Shown here: one piece after another, positions 16,611 to 25,219 of the stretch | Position numbering within the stretch: position 1 is the first letter of the stretch | Layout of the letters: every line of letters begins with the position of its first letter | Assembly (NCBI GenBank): GCA_021820665.1 | Contig: JAKADK010000004.1 | Coordinates: forward strand, 1 to 64,000 | Source: Actinomycetes bacterium | Lineage (GTDB): Bacteria > Actinomycetota > Acidimicrobiia > Acidimicrobiales > RAAP-2 | Direction: 5' to 3' | Length of the DNA: 64,000 bases | Position numbers and translations under genes: made by a program | Notes under the pieces: generated by a model | The model's database searches: none | What the model saw: the letters and a program-made list of their open reading frames with translations, nothing else | What the model was told of the DNA's origin: nothing

Positions 16611-17776
16611 CCGCCGATCATCGACATCGAGCGCACCGGAGGCACGAACCCCGGTGCGTTGATCCCGTGCCCGGCGGCCTTCCCCCATACGGAGCGGCGG
16701 AAGACGGTGGCGAGATCCTCGTCGGACCCGCCCGAGCGCATGACGTCACGCACGGACAGCTCGTCGTCCGAGAAGAGGCAGTTGCGCAACGACCCGTCGG
16801 CCGTGAGCCGTAGCCGGTTGCACGTCCCGCAGAAGGGCTGGGTGACACTGGAGACGACCCCGATCTCCCCGCCACCGTCGACGAACCGGAACCGCTCGGC
16901 CGGTGCGTGGTCCACCTTCGAGCCAGGCACCTCCTCCAGCGGCCACCGGGCCGAGATCTCCGCGACCACCCGCGCACCCTCGACCACTCGATCCGGCTGC
17001 CAGGCACCGTCGGCGTCGAGCGGCATGTACTCGATGAAGCGCACGATGCGTCCGGTGCGGCGGGCGAAGTCGGCGAACGCCAGGATCTCGTCGTCGTTCT
17101 CCCCGGGGAGAAGGACGACGTTCACCTTCATCGGTGCCAGCCCTGCCTCCTCGGCCGCGGCCATGCCGGCCAGGACCCGGTGGAGGTCACCGCGCCGGCG
17201 CAGGCGAGCGTAGCGGTCGGCCTGCAGCGAATCACAGCTGACGTTCACTCGCTGCAGCCCGGCGTCGGCCAGCGGTCGGGCCAGGGTTGCCAGACCCATC
17301 CCGTTGGTCGTCAACGACAGGTCGGCGAAGCCGACGGCGGCGAGCATCCGGACCAGGTCGACGATGTCCCGCCGGACCAGCGGTTCCCCCCCGGTGATCC
17401 GCACCGATCGCACCCCCAGCCGGTGAGCCACGGCCGCCGCCCGGACGATCTCCTCGAAGTCGAGCAGCTCCGCACGGGGGAGGAAGGTGAGCCCTTCTTC
17501 CGGCATGCAATAGACGCACCGGAGGTTGCATCGATCGGTGACCGAGATGCGCAGGTCGTCGTGGACCCGGCCGAACGTGTCGACGAGTGGGCCGGCGCTC
17601 GGCATGGCGGTGTCCACCGGCCGTTGGGCCAGGCCCCCCGCCCGGGACCCGGAGAGGACCACCGGCGTCGGCACACCCGCCCGTCCGGGCGGTTCCCGGG
17701 TCGGGCGGGCCGGCTCCCGCTTCCGCTGTCCCCCCGGCCCCCCCGGCGCCCGCTCCTGCGGCGTGACCGAGGTCAT
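16607..17776 (-). CDS. moaA: MoaA, GTP 3',8-cyclase
   Basis: 389 residues. A radical-SAM enzyme making the first intermediate from GTP. The SAM cluster motif is C83-x3-C87-x2-C90 (CNLRCVYC). The second cluster motif is near the C-terminus (FCGTCNRLRLTADGSLRNCL), and the chain ends in the conserved Gly-Gly needed for activity. The ATG overlaps the moeA stop (ATGA). This leaves about 60 Pro/Arg-rich residues before the usual N-terminus (LVDTFGRVHDDLRISVTDRC), so an internal Met58 start is possible. The operon order suggests coordinated translation with MoeA and MoaD. Confidence 0.93.
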   Translation of the reverse strand: MTSVTPQERAPGGPGGQRKREPARPTREPPGRAGVPTPVVLSGSRAGGLAQRPVDTAMPSAGPLVDTFGRVHDDLRISVTDRCNLRCVYCMPEEGLTFLPRAELLDFEEIVRAAAVAHRLGVRSVRITGGEPLVRRDIVDLVRMLAAVGFADLSLTTNGMGLATLARPLADAGLQRVNVSCDSLQADRYARLRRRGDLHRVLAGMAAAEEAGLAPMKVNVVLLPGENDDEILAFADFARRTGRIVRFIEYMPLDADGAWQPDRVVEGARVVAEISARWPLEEVPGSKVDHAPAERFRFVDGGGEIGVVSSVTQPFCGTCNRLRLTADGSLRNCLFSDDELSVRDVMRSGGSDEDLATVFRRSVWGKAAGHGINAPGFVPPVRSMSMIGG

Positions 17777-19065
17777 GCCGTCTCCCCGGTGAGCGCGTCG
17801 ACGACCCCGCCGATCCCGAGGGCACCGGGAAGGTGCTCGACGTCGAGCAGCAGCACGTGGACGGCGTCACCCGCGGCCACGCCCGGCCCATCGGGCAACA
17901 CGGCCAGTGCGTTGGCCTCGGCCATGGCATGGAGCTGGTGGGACTGCTGACCGGGAACCGGCGCCACCGTGATCGATCCCTCCGGCGTCCATCCGGCGAC
18001 GACCCGCGCGAAGTGCACCTTGCCGTCCGGCCGACGGATCAGGTTCGTGGCCGCCCGGGCCCGCACGACCGGCCTGTCGATCCGGTGCCGGCCCGCCATC
18101 CGGCGGAGCGCGGGGCCAGCCAGCAACTCGAAGCTCACCAGGGCCGACACGGGGTTGCCGGGCAGGCCGAAGACAGGAACCCGGCCTTCTCCGAGAAGCC
18201 CGAACGCGAACGGTTTCGCCGGCCTGATGGCGATCTGCATCCACCGCATGGCACCGCCGGTGAGCCCGTCGAGGGTGGCCTTCACGACGTCGCGGTCCCC
18301 CACGCTCACCCCACCACTGGTCACGATGGCGTCGCAGCGCATCGCCGCATCCTGGAGGACGGCGGCGACGCGCTCCTCGTCGTCGGGGACGACGCCGAGG
18401 TCGATCGGGTCGAAGCCGGCCTGCCCCACCAGGCCGAGCAGCATGTGCCGGTTCGAGTCCCGGATCCCGCCTGGGCCGAGAGGCTCGGGCAGCGGTGTGA
18501 GCTCGTCACCGGTGGAGAGCACCCCGACCCGGGGGCGCGGCACCACCTCGACACCATCCACGCCGACGCTCACCAACACGCCGATGTGGGCCGGGCTCAG
18601 GACCGTCCCGGTCGGGACCACCTCCTGGCCGACGACGATGTCGTCGCCGGCCCGCCGGAGGTTCTCTCCCGCCGCCAACGCACGCCCGACACGGATCGCG
18701 CCACCGCTGCCGCCCACTGCGGGGAGCACTTCGACGTCCTCGATCATCGCCACCGCTCCCGTGCCCGCCGGGAGCGGCGCGCCGGTCATGATCCGGATGG
18801 CCTCGCCGTCGCCGAGCACGCGGTCGGTGCTCGTCCCCGCCATCACCGCGGCGACCTCATCCAGCACGACGTGAGCGGTCCTCACGTCGGCGGCGCGCAC
18901 GGCGTAACCGTCCACCGCCGAGTTGTCGAACGGCGGCACCGGGACGGCCGAGACGACGGGGCGGGCGGTGACACACCCGAGTGCGGCGTCGACCGGGGTC
19001 CACACCGGGGGGCGAGGTGGGCAGCGGTCGAGCACGATCGACCGTGCCTCGGCAAGGGGAATCAC
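17773..19065 (-). CDS. moeA: MoeA, molybdopterin molybdenumtransferase
   Basis: 430 residues. It inserts molybdate into adenylylated molybdopterin. Recognised segments are PFDNSAVDGYAVRAADV near the N-terminus, IMTGAPLPAGTGAVAMIED, GVLSTGDEL, IRDSNRHML, TSGGVSVGDRD and FGLPGNPVSALVSFE. These cover the MoeA N-terminal, MogA-like and C-terminal domains at normal length. The GTG start overlaps the moaE stop (GTGA). The reading frame is open far upstream on the same strand through moaE and mobA, but that extension is a shadow of those genes. Confidence 0.92.
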   Translation of the reverse strand: MIPLAEARSIVLDRCPPRPPVWTPVDAALGCVTARPVVSAVPVPPFDNSAVDGYAVRAADVRTAHVVLDEVAAVMAGTSTDRVLGDGEAIRIMTGAPLPAGTGAVAMIEDVEVLPAVGGSGGAIRVGRALAAGENLRRAGDDIVVGQEVVPTGTVLSPAHIGVLVSVGVDGVEVVPRPRVGVLSTGDELTPLPEPLGPGGIRDSNRHMLLGLVGQAGFDPIDLGVVPDDEERVAAVLQDAAMRCDAIVTSGGVSVGDRDVVKATLDGLTGGAMRWMQIAIRPAKPFAFGLLGEGRVPVFGLPGNPVSALVSFELLAGPALRRMAGRHRIDRPVVRARAATNLIRRPDGKVHFARVVAGWTPEGSITVAPVPGQQSHQLHAMAEANALAVLPDGPGVAAGDAVHVLLLDVEHLPGALGIGGVVDALTGETA

Positions 19066-19553
19066 CGGGCGTCCGCTCCGACGGACCGGTCGGGCGGGAC
19101 GATCTCGTGGGAGCACTCGCTCCAGTCCGAGCCACCCGCCCAGGTCTCCTTCTTCCAGATCGGGACCGAGGTCTTCACCGTGTCGATGCAGAACCGGGCT
19201 GCGTCGAATGCCTCGGCACGGTGCGGTGCCGCCACCACGACCACCACCGAGGCCTCCCCCACGGACAGCACCCCCGACCGGTGCAGCACGGCGATCCGCT
19301 CCACCTGCGGCCAGCGAGACCTCGCCGCACGCACCACGGCGTCGAGCTGCGTCACCGCCTGCTCCTCGAACACCTCGTACTCCAGCGACACCACCCCGTC
19401 GCGCCCCGGAGCGTGATCCCGTACCGTGCCCGAGAACGTGACCACCGCACCGCACGACGGCCTCGTCGCCCATGTCAGCATCTCCGCCACGGGGAGCGTG
19501 TCCCCGGTCACCGCCACCCAGTCGTCGGCCTCCAGAGGTGTAGTGGACGTCAC
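19062..19553 (-). CDS. moaE: MoaE, molybdopterin synthase large subunit
   Basis: 163 residues. It is the catalytic subunit that converts cPMP to molybdopterin with sulfur from MoaD. Family segments visible are GAVVTFSGTVRDHAPGRDGV, SLEYEVFEEQA, RIAVLHRSGVLSVGEASV, VVAAPHRAEAFDAARFCID and the active-site stretch KTSVPIWKKETW. The GTG overlaps the mobA stop (GTGA). Length is normal. Confidence 0.93.
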   Translation of the reverse strand: MTSTTPLEADDWVAVTGDTLPVAEMLTWATRPSCGAVVTFSGTVRDHAPGRDGVVSLEYEVFEEQAVTQLDAVVRAARSRWPQVERIAVLHRSGVLSVGEASVVVVVAAPHRAEAFDAARFCIDTVKTSVPIWKKETWAGGSDWSECSHEIVPPDRSVGADAR

Positions 19554-20272
19554 CCCTCCATCGTAGTCGTCGGGCCGTTGCAGCCTCCCGCTCCGGGGGC
19601 CACGCGACCAACGAGCCCCAACCGCTGGATGTCCTCAGGCGTGTCAAGGTCGTCGGGCCCGTCGGGGAGACCGACCCCCTGCCACGCCTCAGGACTGGGG
19701 GTCTCCACGTCGAGCTTGTCGTAGACCTGCCGGAAGGACCGGGCACCGCGTGCGGCAAGCACGGCCATCCGATCCAGGTCGTCGGGGCGCCACCTCGCAC
19801 ACAGCGGTTGGGGCTCGCCGGCCAGCATGGGGACCACCGAGCGGTCACTGCCGTGGGTCGCCAGCCACACCAGGAAGGCCCGGTCCAACAGGGGGAGGTC
19901 ACAGGCGACGACGACGACGGGACGCCGGACCGACCGCACCAGGACGTCCCAGCCGTCGAGGACGGCAAGAAACGGCCCCCCGCCGGGAACCCGCTCGGCG
20001 ACGGTAGCGAGACCACTGCGTCCGGGCCCGACCTCCACCACCGGATCGGCCACCGACGCCACCAGGCGACCGATCCGCTCCGCCAGGGCTTCCCCGTCGA
20101 CACGGAGAAGCGATTTGTCAGATCCCATCCGCCGGCTCCTCCCGCCGGTCAGGACGAGGCCCGAGACGGGTGCCCCCGGGAACCCCGATGTCCTACCTGC
20201 CTGGGTCCGCCCACGCGCCCCGACCGCCAGACCGGGCTGCGGCTCCGGCTCCCCTGACGGCGACCCGGGCAC
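19550..20272 (-). CDS. mobA: MobA-like molybdenum cofactor nucleotidyltransferase
   Basis: 240 residues. It carries the nucleotide-binding start LVLTGGRSRRMGSDKSLL and the family DLPLL segment (VACDLPLLD) and ends at normal length, with DLDTPEDIQRL near the end. It would attach GMP (or CMP) to molybdopterin, giving the dinucleotide form the bis-MGD oxidoreductase needs. From GTG 20272 there are about 37 extra residues before the usual start; no better start codon is seen. Seven bases separate it from the DUF6457 gene upstream, and it overlaps moaE by 4 bases. Confidence 0.88.
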   Translation of the reverse strand: MPGSPSGEPEPQPGLAVGARGRTQAGRTSGFPGAPVSGLVLTGGRSRRMGSDKSLLRVDGEALAERIGRLVASVADPVVEVGPGRSGLATVAERVPGGGPFLAVLDGWDVLVRSVRRPVVVVACDLPLLDRAFLVWLATHGSDRSVVPMLAGEPQPLCARWRPDDLDRMAVLAARGARSFRQVYDKLDVETPSPEAWQGVGLPDGPDDLDTPEDIQRLGLVGRVAPGAGGCNGPTTTMEG

Positions 20273-20279
20273 GGACCGG

Positions 20280-20510
20280 TCAGGTCTCCGCGTCCGGCAC
20301 GGCCATCCTTCGAGCTGCCGCCAGCGCCTCGTCAGGGGTCAGCCCAGACCGGGCCGCCAACCAGCATCCGACCGGGGCGGCAGTGCGCTCCGATGCGTGG
20401 GCAGCGTGGCCGGCTAGGGCGAGCAGGACGTCGATCTCCTCCGGAGTCGGCGGGTCCACGCCGAGCTCCGCCGCGAACCGTGCCAGCCATACCGGAGCAG
20501 TCGTTCCCAC
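20280..20510 (-). CDS. DUF6457-type small protein, first gene of the cofactor operon
   Basis: 76 residues from GTG 20510, placed exactly six bases after a TAGCAT -10 box. It is a small, mostly helical acidic protein (WLARFAAELGVDPP, EIDVLLALAGHAAHASER, TAAPVGCWLAARSGL). It matches the DUF6457 family that commonly accompanies mobA in actinobacteria. Exact function is unknown; a helper role in molybdenum cofactor handling is inferred from its position. Confidence 0.75.
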   Translation of the reverse strand: MGTTAPVWLARFAAELGVDPPTPEEIDVLLALAGHAAHASERTAAPVGCWLAARSGLTPDEALAAARRMAVPDAET

Positions 20511-20522
20511 GGATCCATGCTA
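20511..20522 (-). promoter_or_regulatory. -10 box of the minus-strand molybdenum cofactor operon
   Basis: On the minus strand TAGCAT (20522-20517), then GGATCC, then the GTG of the DUF6457 gene. This is the leaderless arrangement seen across the window and places the operon's transcription start at its first codon. Confidence 0.55.
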
Positions 20523-20599
20523 CCGGAGGGCGATCGGAAGGGGACTATCGGAGGACTATCGGGCCGCCTCCTGCTCCCGGCTCTCCCTCCCGGGCGGCG

Positions 20600-21650
20600 G
20601 CCGGCCTCCGTCGCGCCAGTCACCCGATCGAGATGCACCGGGATCCCGTTCAAGACGGCCATGCCGGACTGCGGGTCCATGGGGTGCTCGTCGGTCAGAC
20701 GGTTGGCGTCGACACCGGCATGCCGGCGGGCGGCACCCATCGCAGCACCAGGTCACCGTGGCCCCACCCGTGGGGGCTGGCGACCCCACGGAGGACGTCG
20801 TCGGTCACCACCACCGGAACCTGACGACGGCCACTGTGGCCGGCTGTCCAAGCTGCGGTGTCCGGGCGACCGGGCACGGGCGCAGCGTCGTAGAGGTCCG
20901 GGACCTGCCCGCCGGTGGGCGGCCGTAGACGGCGGCGGAGGGCGCGGTGGCCACCCCCTTGGCCAACCGCCGGATAGCCGCCGCCGGGATCCCAGTCCTC
21001 CCGGCGACGGCCGCGGTCCGGGTGCGGCGTGGGTCGACGACGACCAGCCGCCCGCCCCGCCGGTGAAGCTCGGCGATCCGGGCCGGCAACCCCGGCGCGG
21101 AGAACAAGCTCCCATTGCTCACCAGGGAATTCGCCCCCAGCACCAGCAGATAGTCGGTCCGGTCGATACCCGGGACCGCCACCGCCAAGCCGTCGCCGAA
21201 CAGCAACCCCGATGCCACCGGCTTGGGCATCTGGTCGACCGTGCTCGCCGAGTAGCGCTGGTCAGTCCCGATCGCCCAGCGGAGCACCCTGTTGTAGGTG
21301 GACGCGGCGTGGTCGTGCACGTTGGGGCTTTCGAGGTACGGCGATGCCGTTGGGCCCGTGGCGGTCACGGATGGAAGCAGGTGGGACTCGATCTCGCCGG
21401 AGGCATCGTCGAACGACACCTCGTGCCATCGGTCAGCGCGCCGCACCTGGGGCTGGCGGAGACGATCCGGATCGTCGTGCAGGGGGAGGAGCGCCAATCC
21501 CTACGGGGAGCGCCAATCCCTACGGACAGACGTACCCGCCAGAGACGACGTCGTCGCGATCACCCCGTACGGCGACGACCTCCCAACCTCGCGTCTCGAC
21601 GGCCAGCCCGCACATCGCCTCGCACGGCGGGCACGTGCGAAACGTCGGTC
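20600..21650 (-). pseudogene. Decayed second molybdopterin oxidoreductase
   Basis: Pieces of a formate-dehydrogenase-like bis-MGD enzyme in several frames. At about 21640-21525 one frame reads TCPPCEAMCGLAVETRGWEV to GGYVCP, the N-terminal 4Fe-4S motif, then TAG where Lys is expected. A 19-bp duplication at the same point shifts the frame. The next frame (21497-20805) carries DQMPKPVASGLLFG, RTDYLLVLGANSLVSNGSLF and LVVVDPRRTRTA. A large part of the middle is missing. Two other frames near 20780-20610 hold the family's C-terminal tail, LRGVASPHGWGHG and NRLTDEHPMDPQSG...AVLNGIPV. The gene is clearly dead by stop, frameshift and deletion. Confidence 0.8.
21488..21525 (-). repeat. 19-bp tandem duplication disrupting the pseudogene
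   Basis: GGAGCGCCAATCCCTACGG at 21488-21506 is repeated at 21507-21525. Because 19 is not a multiple of three it shifts the frame, right after the last cluster cysteine of the molybdoenzyme remnant. Confidence 0.9.
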
Positions 21651-21791
21651 GCGCCGGGGCCACAGGCCACCCCTGAGGGGCAGGTTCGGCATGCCCCGGG
21701 GCGGGAGCCGAGCAACCTTGCCGGGCACCCTACCGCCGGGGACAGGATACCCAACGGGGTCAGCACTGCCGCGGTGGAAACTCCGGTCAGG

Positions 21792-22718
21792 TCACCACAC
21801 CCCGGCAAAGCCGGGGAAGCCGAGCTTGGCCGCGAAGGCGGCCGCGATGACCCAATAGCCCGCGGCATTGGCGTGGATGTTCGGTCCGACCGGCGGAGGC
21901 ACGCACATCCACGTGAGCGAGCACAGCGTCGACACGTCGACAGGCTCGTCGATCACTGGGACCTCGTTCATGTCGTCGGTCTGGAACAGGCCGGCCACGT
22001 TGGCAACCGGCACGCCGAAGTGGGCGTAGACGGCTCCGAGATCCCCGTTGAAGGTGTTCGCCAACGCCAGCGACGCGGTGGCCACGATCCGACCGGTGCT
22101 CCCCTCGAGCCAAGCAGCCAGGAAGGGGTCGTAATAGTTCATCCCGTAGATCGGGACGCCGGGAGCAGCCGCCCGGAGCGCCGAGAGGACGACGGGAAGG
22201 TCACTGACCACGGCGCCGATCCCGCTCTCGACGCATCCGAGGTTGATCGCGGTCCCGGTGACACAGTCGTCGACGTTGTTCGCCCCGATGTCCAGCGTGA
22301 CGAAAGCGACTCGATGCGTCCTCAGGAAGGCGACGGCAGCGGCAAGCTGGCTCCCCTCCGGGTACGAGCAGATCCCCCCATGGACCATGGTCTCCGTCGT
22401 CTCGCCCGGGCACCCGAGCTTCTCCAGATGCAGACCCGGATAGGCAAAGCGATAGAGGTCGTAGAGGTCATTGGCGTACCCCTGATCGGTCTCGACGCTC
22501 TGCCCGGTCGCCGTGGGCTGCACGCCTTGGGCCAGCGAGTCCCCAAGAGACAGATAGTACGGAGGGCCCGGAGGCGACGACGGTCTCGATGGTGGGAGCG
22601 ACGGAGCCCGCACCTGGGCAGCGGAGGCGATCGAGGCGGTCATGGGCACGGCGAAGCCGGCCCAGGCGAGAGCGGTCACGGTGGCAACCACGACGACACG
22701 GCGAAAACGCTTCCCCAT
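21792..22718 (-). CDS. Secreted SGNH/GDSL-family hydrolase
   Basis: 308 residues from ATG 22718, with AGGGGGA a few bases before it. The N-terminus is a signal peptide (basic KRFRR, hydrophobic VVVVATVTALAWAGFAV, then AASA-type cleavage region). A short Pro/Ser linker follows. The SGNH blocks are present: LGDSLAQG (nucleophile Ser), a Gly/Asn block in LDIGANNVDD, and the C-terminal Asp/His block represented by NIHANAAGYWVIA. Several Cys pairs suggest disulfides in an exported protein. It would be an extracellular esterase or lipase; substrate unknown. It is a single gene with its own TACGGT box upstream. Confidence 0.85.
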   Translation of the reverse strand: MGKRFRRVVVVATVTALAWAGFAVPMTASIASAAQVRAPSLPPSRPSSPPGPPYYLSLGDSLAQGVQPTATGQSVETDQGYANDLYDLYRFAYPGLHLEKLGCPGETTETMVHGGICSYPEGSQLAAAVAFLRTHRVAFVTLDIGANNVDDCVTGTAINLGCVESGIGAVVSDLPVVLSALRAAAPGVPIYGMNYYDPFLAAWLEGSTGRIVATASLALANTFNGDLGAVYAHFGVPVANVAGLFQTDDMNEVPVIDEPVDVSTLCSLTWMCVPPPVGPNIHANAAGYWVIAAAFAAKLGFPGFAGVW

Positions 22719-23063
22719 CAGAATCCCCCTGAGCGCAGTGTGCACACCACACCGTACGCCTCGTGTCGTTGTATCGAGTCGGCATGTGCATGTCAATAGA
22801 CACCACGTATAGTGAAGTTGCTATCACTTATACTGGCGAGAAAACACTCCAATTATGATGAAATGGACGCAAAAGTTACTCTCTGGTACAGTACCAATAC
22901 TCCGCGTGGCGGGCACTGCGCCCGACGGGTCGTCGCCGGGCGTCCCATGAGCACCGGGCACGGGCCCCCCGGGGCCCCAGGTACCGGCTGCCAGGGTGCA
23001 GGTGGAGCAGAGTGATCGCCGCGGACGGCGGTCCTCCGCCCGGCCGGCGTCAGACCCGCCGGC
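22719..23063. other. AT-rich island with inverted repeat, no supportable gene
   Basis: About 22800-22905 is strikingly A+T-rich for this genome. It contains the near-perfect inverted repeat GTATAGTGA (22807-22815) / TCACTTATAC (22824-22833) around an 8-base spacer. Short frames exist, for example from GTG 22812 and ATG 22855, but none has a ribosome site and recognisable content. It could be an operator region or the scar of foreign DNA. Confidence 0.5.
22738..22756 (-). promoter_or_regulatory. Promoter and palindrome of the SGNH hydrolase gene
   Basis: On the minus strand TACGGT (22756-22751) is a -10 candidate. A perfect 10-bp palindrome GTGTGCACAC (22738-22747) lies where transcription would begin, so a repressor could sit there. 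This is inference from spacing and symmetry. Confidence 0.35.
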
Positions 23064-23528
23064 TCACCGGCCCGTGCCGTCCCCCGCATGCTGGCGCACA
23101 TGGACGTCGAGGCGGTCGAGCTCGTCGGCGTAGATGCGCTCCATGGCGTTGGGCGCGAACCGCCGCTCGAAGAACCCCCCGATCCCACCCGCTCCCGTCC
23201 AGGTCGTGGTGACGCGCACGCTGCTGGCGTCCCCCCGGGGCTCAACCACGAAGGTCGTCACCAGGCTGGAGTTGGTGTCGGACTCGGTCAACATCCGTCC
23301 GGGCTCCGGCTCCGACACCTCCATCCGGTACTCCCGTTGCCGCCCGCCGGCCGTGACCGTGAACCGCACCACCGTGCCGGCCCCCACCCCACCCGACTCC
23401 ACCTGGAACCCCGAGAACGCCGGAGGGAGGAAGTGGGGATGGTGGTCGCGCATGTCGGCAATGCATCCGTAGACCACGTCAGCCGGCGCGTCCACGAGAC
23501 GCTCGGCAGAGGCTCGTACCGTTCCCAT
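23064..23528 (-). CDS. SRPBCC (polyketide cyclase/START-like) family protein
   Basis: 154 residues. The start VRASAERLVDAPADVVYGCIADMRDHH and the following beta strands (VVRFTVTAGGRQREYRMEVSE, SLVTTFVVEPRGDASSVRVT) fit the helix-grip SRPBCC fold, which binds hydrophobic ligands in the cytoplasm. The C-terminal amphipathic helix is present. It lies 42 bp downstream of the MFS transporter gene on the same strand, so the two are probably co-transcribed. Ligand unknown. Confidence 0.8.
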   Translation of the reverse strand: MGTVRASAERLVDAPADVVYGCIADMRDHHPHFLPPAFSGFQVESGGVGAGTVVRFTVTAGGRQREYRMEVSEPEPGRMLTESDTNSSLVTTFVVEPRGDASSVRVTTTWTGAGGIGGFFERRFAPNAMERIYADELDRLDVHVRQHAGDGTGR

Positions 23529-23570
23529 GGCCCCTGCCTAGCACGATCGTCCGCCGTGACGACGACGCGA

Positions 23571-24980
23571 TCACACGAACCCGGGACGCTCCCCACGCCC
23601 ACCGCCGGCGAGGATCCAGTCGAGGAGCATCCGGCGACCGAGGACGATCGTCAACGCAGCGGCTACGGCGGCCCCCGCCGCCACCATCCAGACCACGGAG
23701 AACGACGCCTGGTCGGAGAGCACCCCGACGCCGAGCGGTCCCACGATGCCGCCGACGAGCACACCGGCCTGGGTGATGCCCGTCGCCTGGGCCACGGCTC
23801 CGGGATGGGCCCGGACCACGGTGTAGTTGAAGAGACCGTTCCAGCCCCATCCCGCGCCATAGGCGAGCAGCGTCGCCGGCACGAACAGCCACCGGTCGCC
23901 GGCAGCAAGGCCGAGATAGCCGACGGCACCCAGCGTGAGCATGAGCGACACGACCCGGAACTGAGGGAACGTCCGGCGATCGGCCATCGCCCCGACGCTG
24001 ATCCGGGCAGTGAGCCCGGCCGCGCTGCCCATCGCGGCGAGGACGCCGGCGGTTGCCGGGTGGAAACCGATGCCAACCGCCGCGGTCACCAGGAAGGCGC
24101 CGAGCCCGTTGGCCGCGCCGGAACCGAGGGCGATGCCCGCCGCGAGCACGACGAGTGCCCGGCGCGCCACCTGGCCTGGCTCCGGCGGTACCGGGCGGCG
24201 GCCGGGCCCGCCGTTCCCCGATGCCAGGGCGTCCGACCCCGCACCGACCCGGGTACCTGTTGGGGATCCAGCGGCCACGACCACGACGCCCCGGGTTGCC
24301 GGCGGCTCGGTCGGCCTTGCTGGTGCTCCCGGTCCAGAGCGATGGAGCAGCGCACGGGCCACCGGGCGTTTCGCCGCGCTCCCGTCCGGCCGCGGGACGA
24401 CAAGCCAGCCCACGACGGCCAGACCGGCGGCGCTGCCGAACCCGTACCTCCACCCGATGGTCAGTGCGATCGCGGGTACCGCAAGACCCCCGAGGAGGGT
24501 GGCAACCGGGATCGCAGCCTGCTTGATGCCGAAGGCCAGGCCCTGGCGTCCCGAGGCCACCCGCTCGGAGACGAACTGGTTCACCGCCGGTTGCATGGCC
24601 CCGTTACCCAGACCAGCTACTCCAAGCAGTACGACCAGCAACAGCGGTGAGCGGGCCAGCAACGCGATGAGCAGGCCCGTCACCGCCTGGAACGCGGCCG
24701 CTGACCGCATCGTCCTCGCCGCGCCCAGGCGCCGGACGATGCGCCCGGCGAAGATCGAGGTGCACGCGGCGGCGGCGAAGGACGCCGAGACGGCGACCCC
24801 GAGCCCGGTCCGGGACAACCCGAGGTCATGGCGGATCTGCACGGCCAACGACCCGGTCAGGAACACCGGGAGCACCCCGACGGTCGTGAGCATGATGGCC
24901 ACCGCCACCGGCACGACCATGCCCGGGCGGCCCGGCCGCGGCATGTCGTCGTCGTGTTCTCGGGCGGTGGGGACGGTCAT
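23571..24980 (-). CDS. Major facilitator superfamily transporter
   Basis: 469 residues. About 12 hydrophobic helices are visible in two groups of six, split by a Pro/Gly-rich cytoplasmic loop (residues about 210-265). Between helices 2 and 3 is a motif-A-like stretch (GRIVRRLGAARTMR), and the second half repeats it as GAMADRRTFPQFR. N- and C-termini are polar. It is a secondary exporter or importer of the inner membrane. The nearby SRPBCC and P450 genes hint at handling of a hydrophobic compound, but the substrate is not evident. Confidence 0.87.
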   Translation of the reverse strand: MTVPTAREHDDDMPRPGRPGMVVPVAVAIMLTTVGVLPVFLTGSLAVQIRHDLGLSRTGLGVAVSASFAAAACTSIFAGRIVRRLGAARTMRSAAAFQAVTGLLIALLARSPLLLVVLLGVAGLGNGAMQPAVNQFVSERVASGRQGLAFGIKQAAIPVATLLGGLAVPAIALTIGWRYGFGSAAGLAVVGWLVVPRPDGSAAKRPVARALLHRSGPGAPARPTEPPATRGVVVVAAGSPTGTRVGAGSDALASGNGGPGRRPVPPEPGQVARRALVVLAAGIALGSGAANGLGAFLVTAAVGIGFHPATAGVLAAMGSAAGLTARISVGAMADRRTFPQFRVVSLMLTLGAVGYLGLAAGDRWLFVPATLLAYGAGWGWNGLFNYTVVRAHPGAVAQATGITQAGVLVGGIVGPLGVGVLSDQASFSVVWMVAAGAAVAAALTIVLGRRMLLDWILAGGGRGERPGFV

Positions 24981-25219
24981 CGGAGCGCATCGTTACCCGC
25001 GGTCCGGTACTACCCCCCTCGGAGCAGGTCCCGGTCCACGCGTCAGGCGCACCCTACCGGGGGTGGGACCCAGCCCGGCACATCATCTCCTCCGCCGTGG
25101 GCGCCCCCAGTCCACCGGCCGCCGCTCCCACCGCCGGCCCGGCCTGGCGCGTACGCCGGTCCGTCCCGGTCCGGTCGTCACCTGCATCGTCGAAGCCCCG
25201 TCCCGGGCTCAGCCTCCGC

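Noticed and set aside
17773-20103. One 776-residue protein spanning MobA, MoaE and MoeA
   Set aside because: The upstream part of this frame has no family motifs. The real mobA and moaE lie in other frames with exact 4-bp overlaps, and moeA starts at GTG 19065.
20517-22799. A 760-codon open frame on the plus strand
   Set aside because: It is Arg/His/Pro-rich without any domain and lies antisense to the SGNH hydrolase gene and the molybdoenzyme remnant, which carry clear motifs. Such shadows are expected at high G+C.
22812-23015. A 67-codon plus-strand gene in the AT-rich island
   Set aside because: No ribosome site, no recognisable motif, and composition changes abruptly inside the frame.
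24981-25219. A gene or structured RNA between the MFS and P450 genes
   Set aside because: Only a short GC hairpin-like stretch was found; no frame or fold is convincing.
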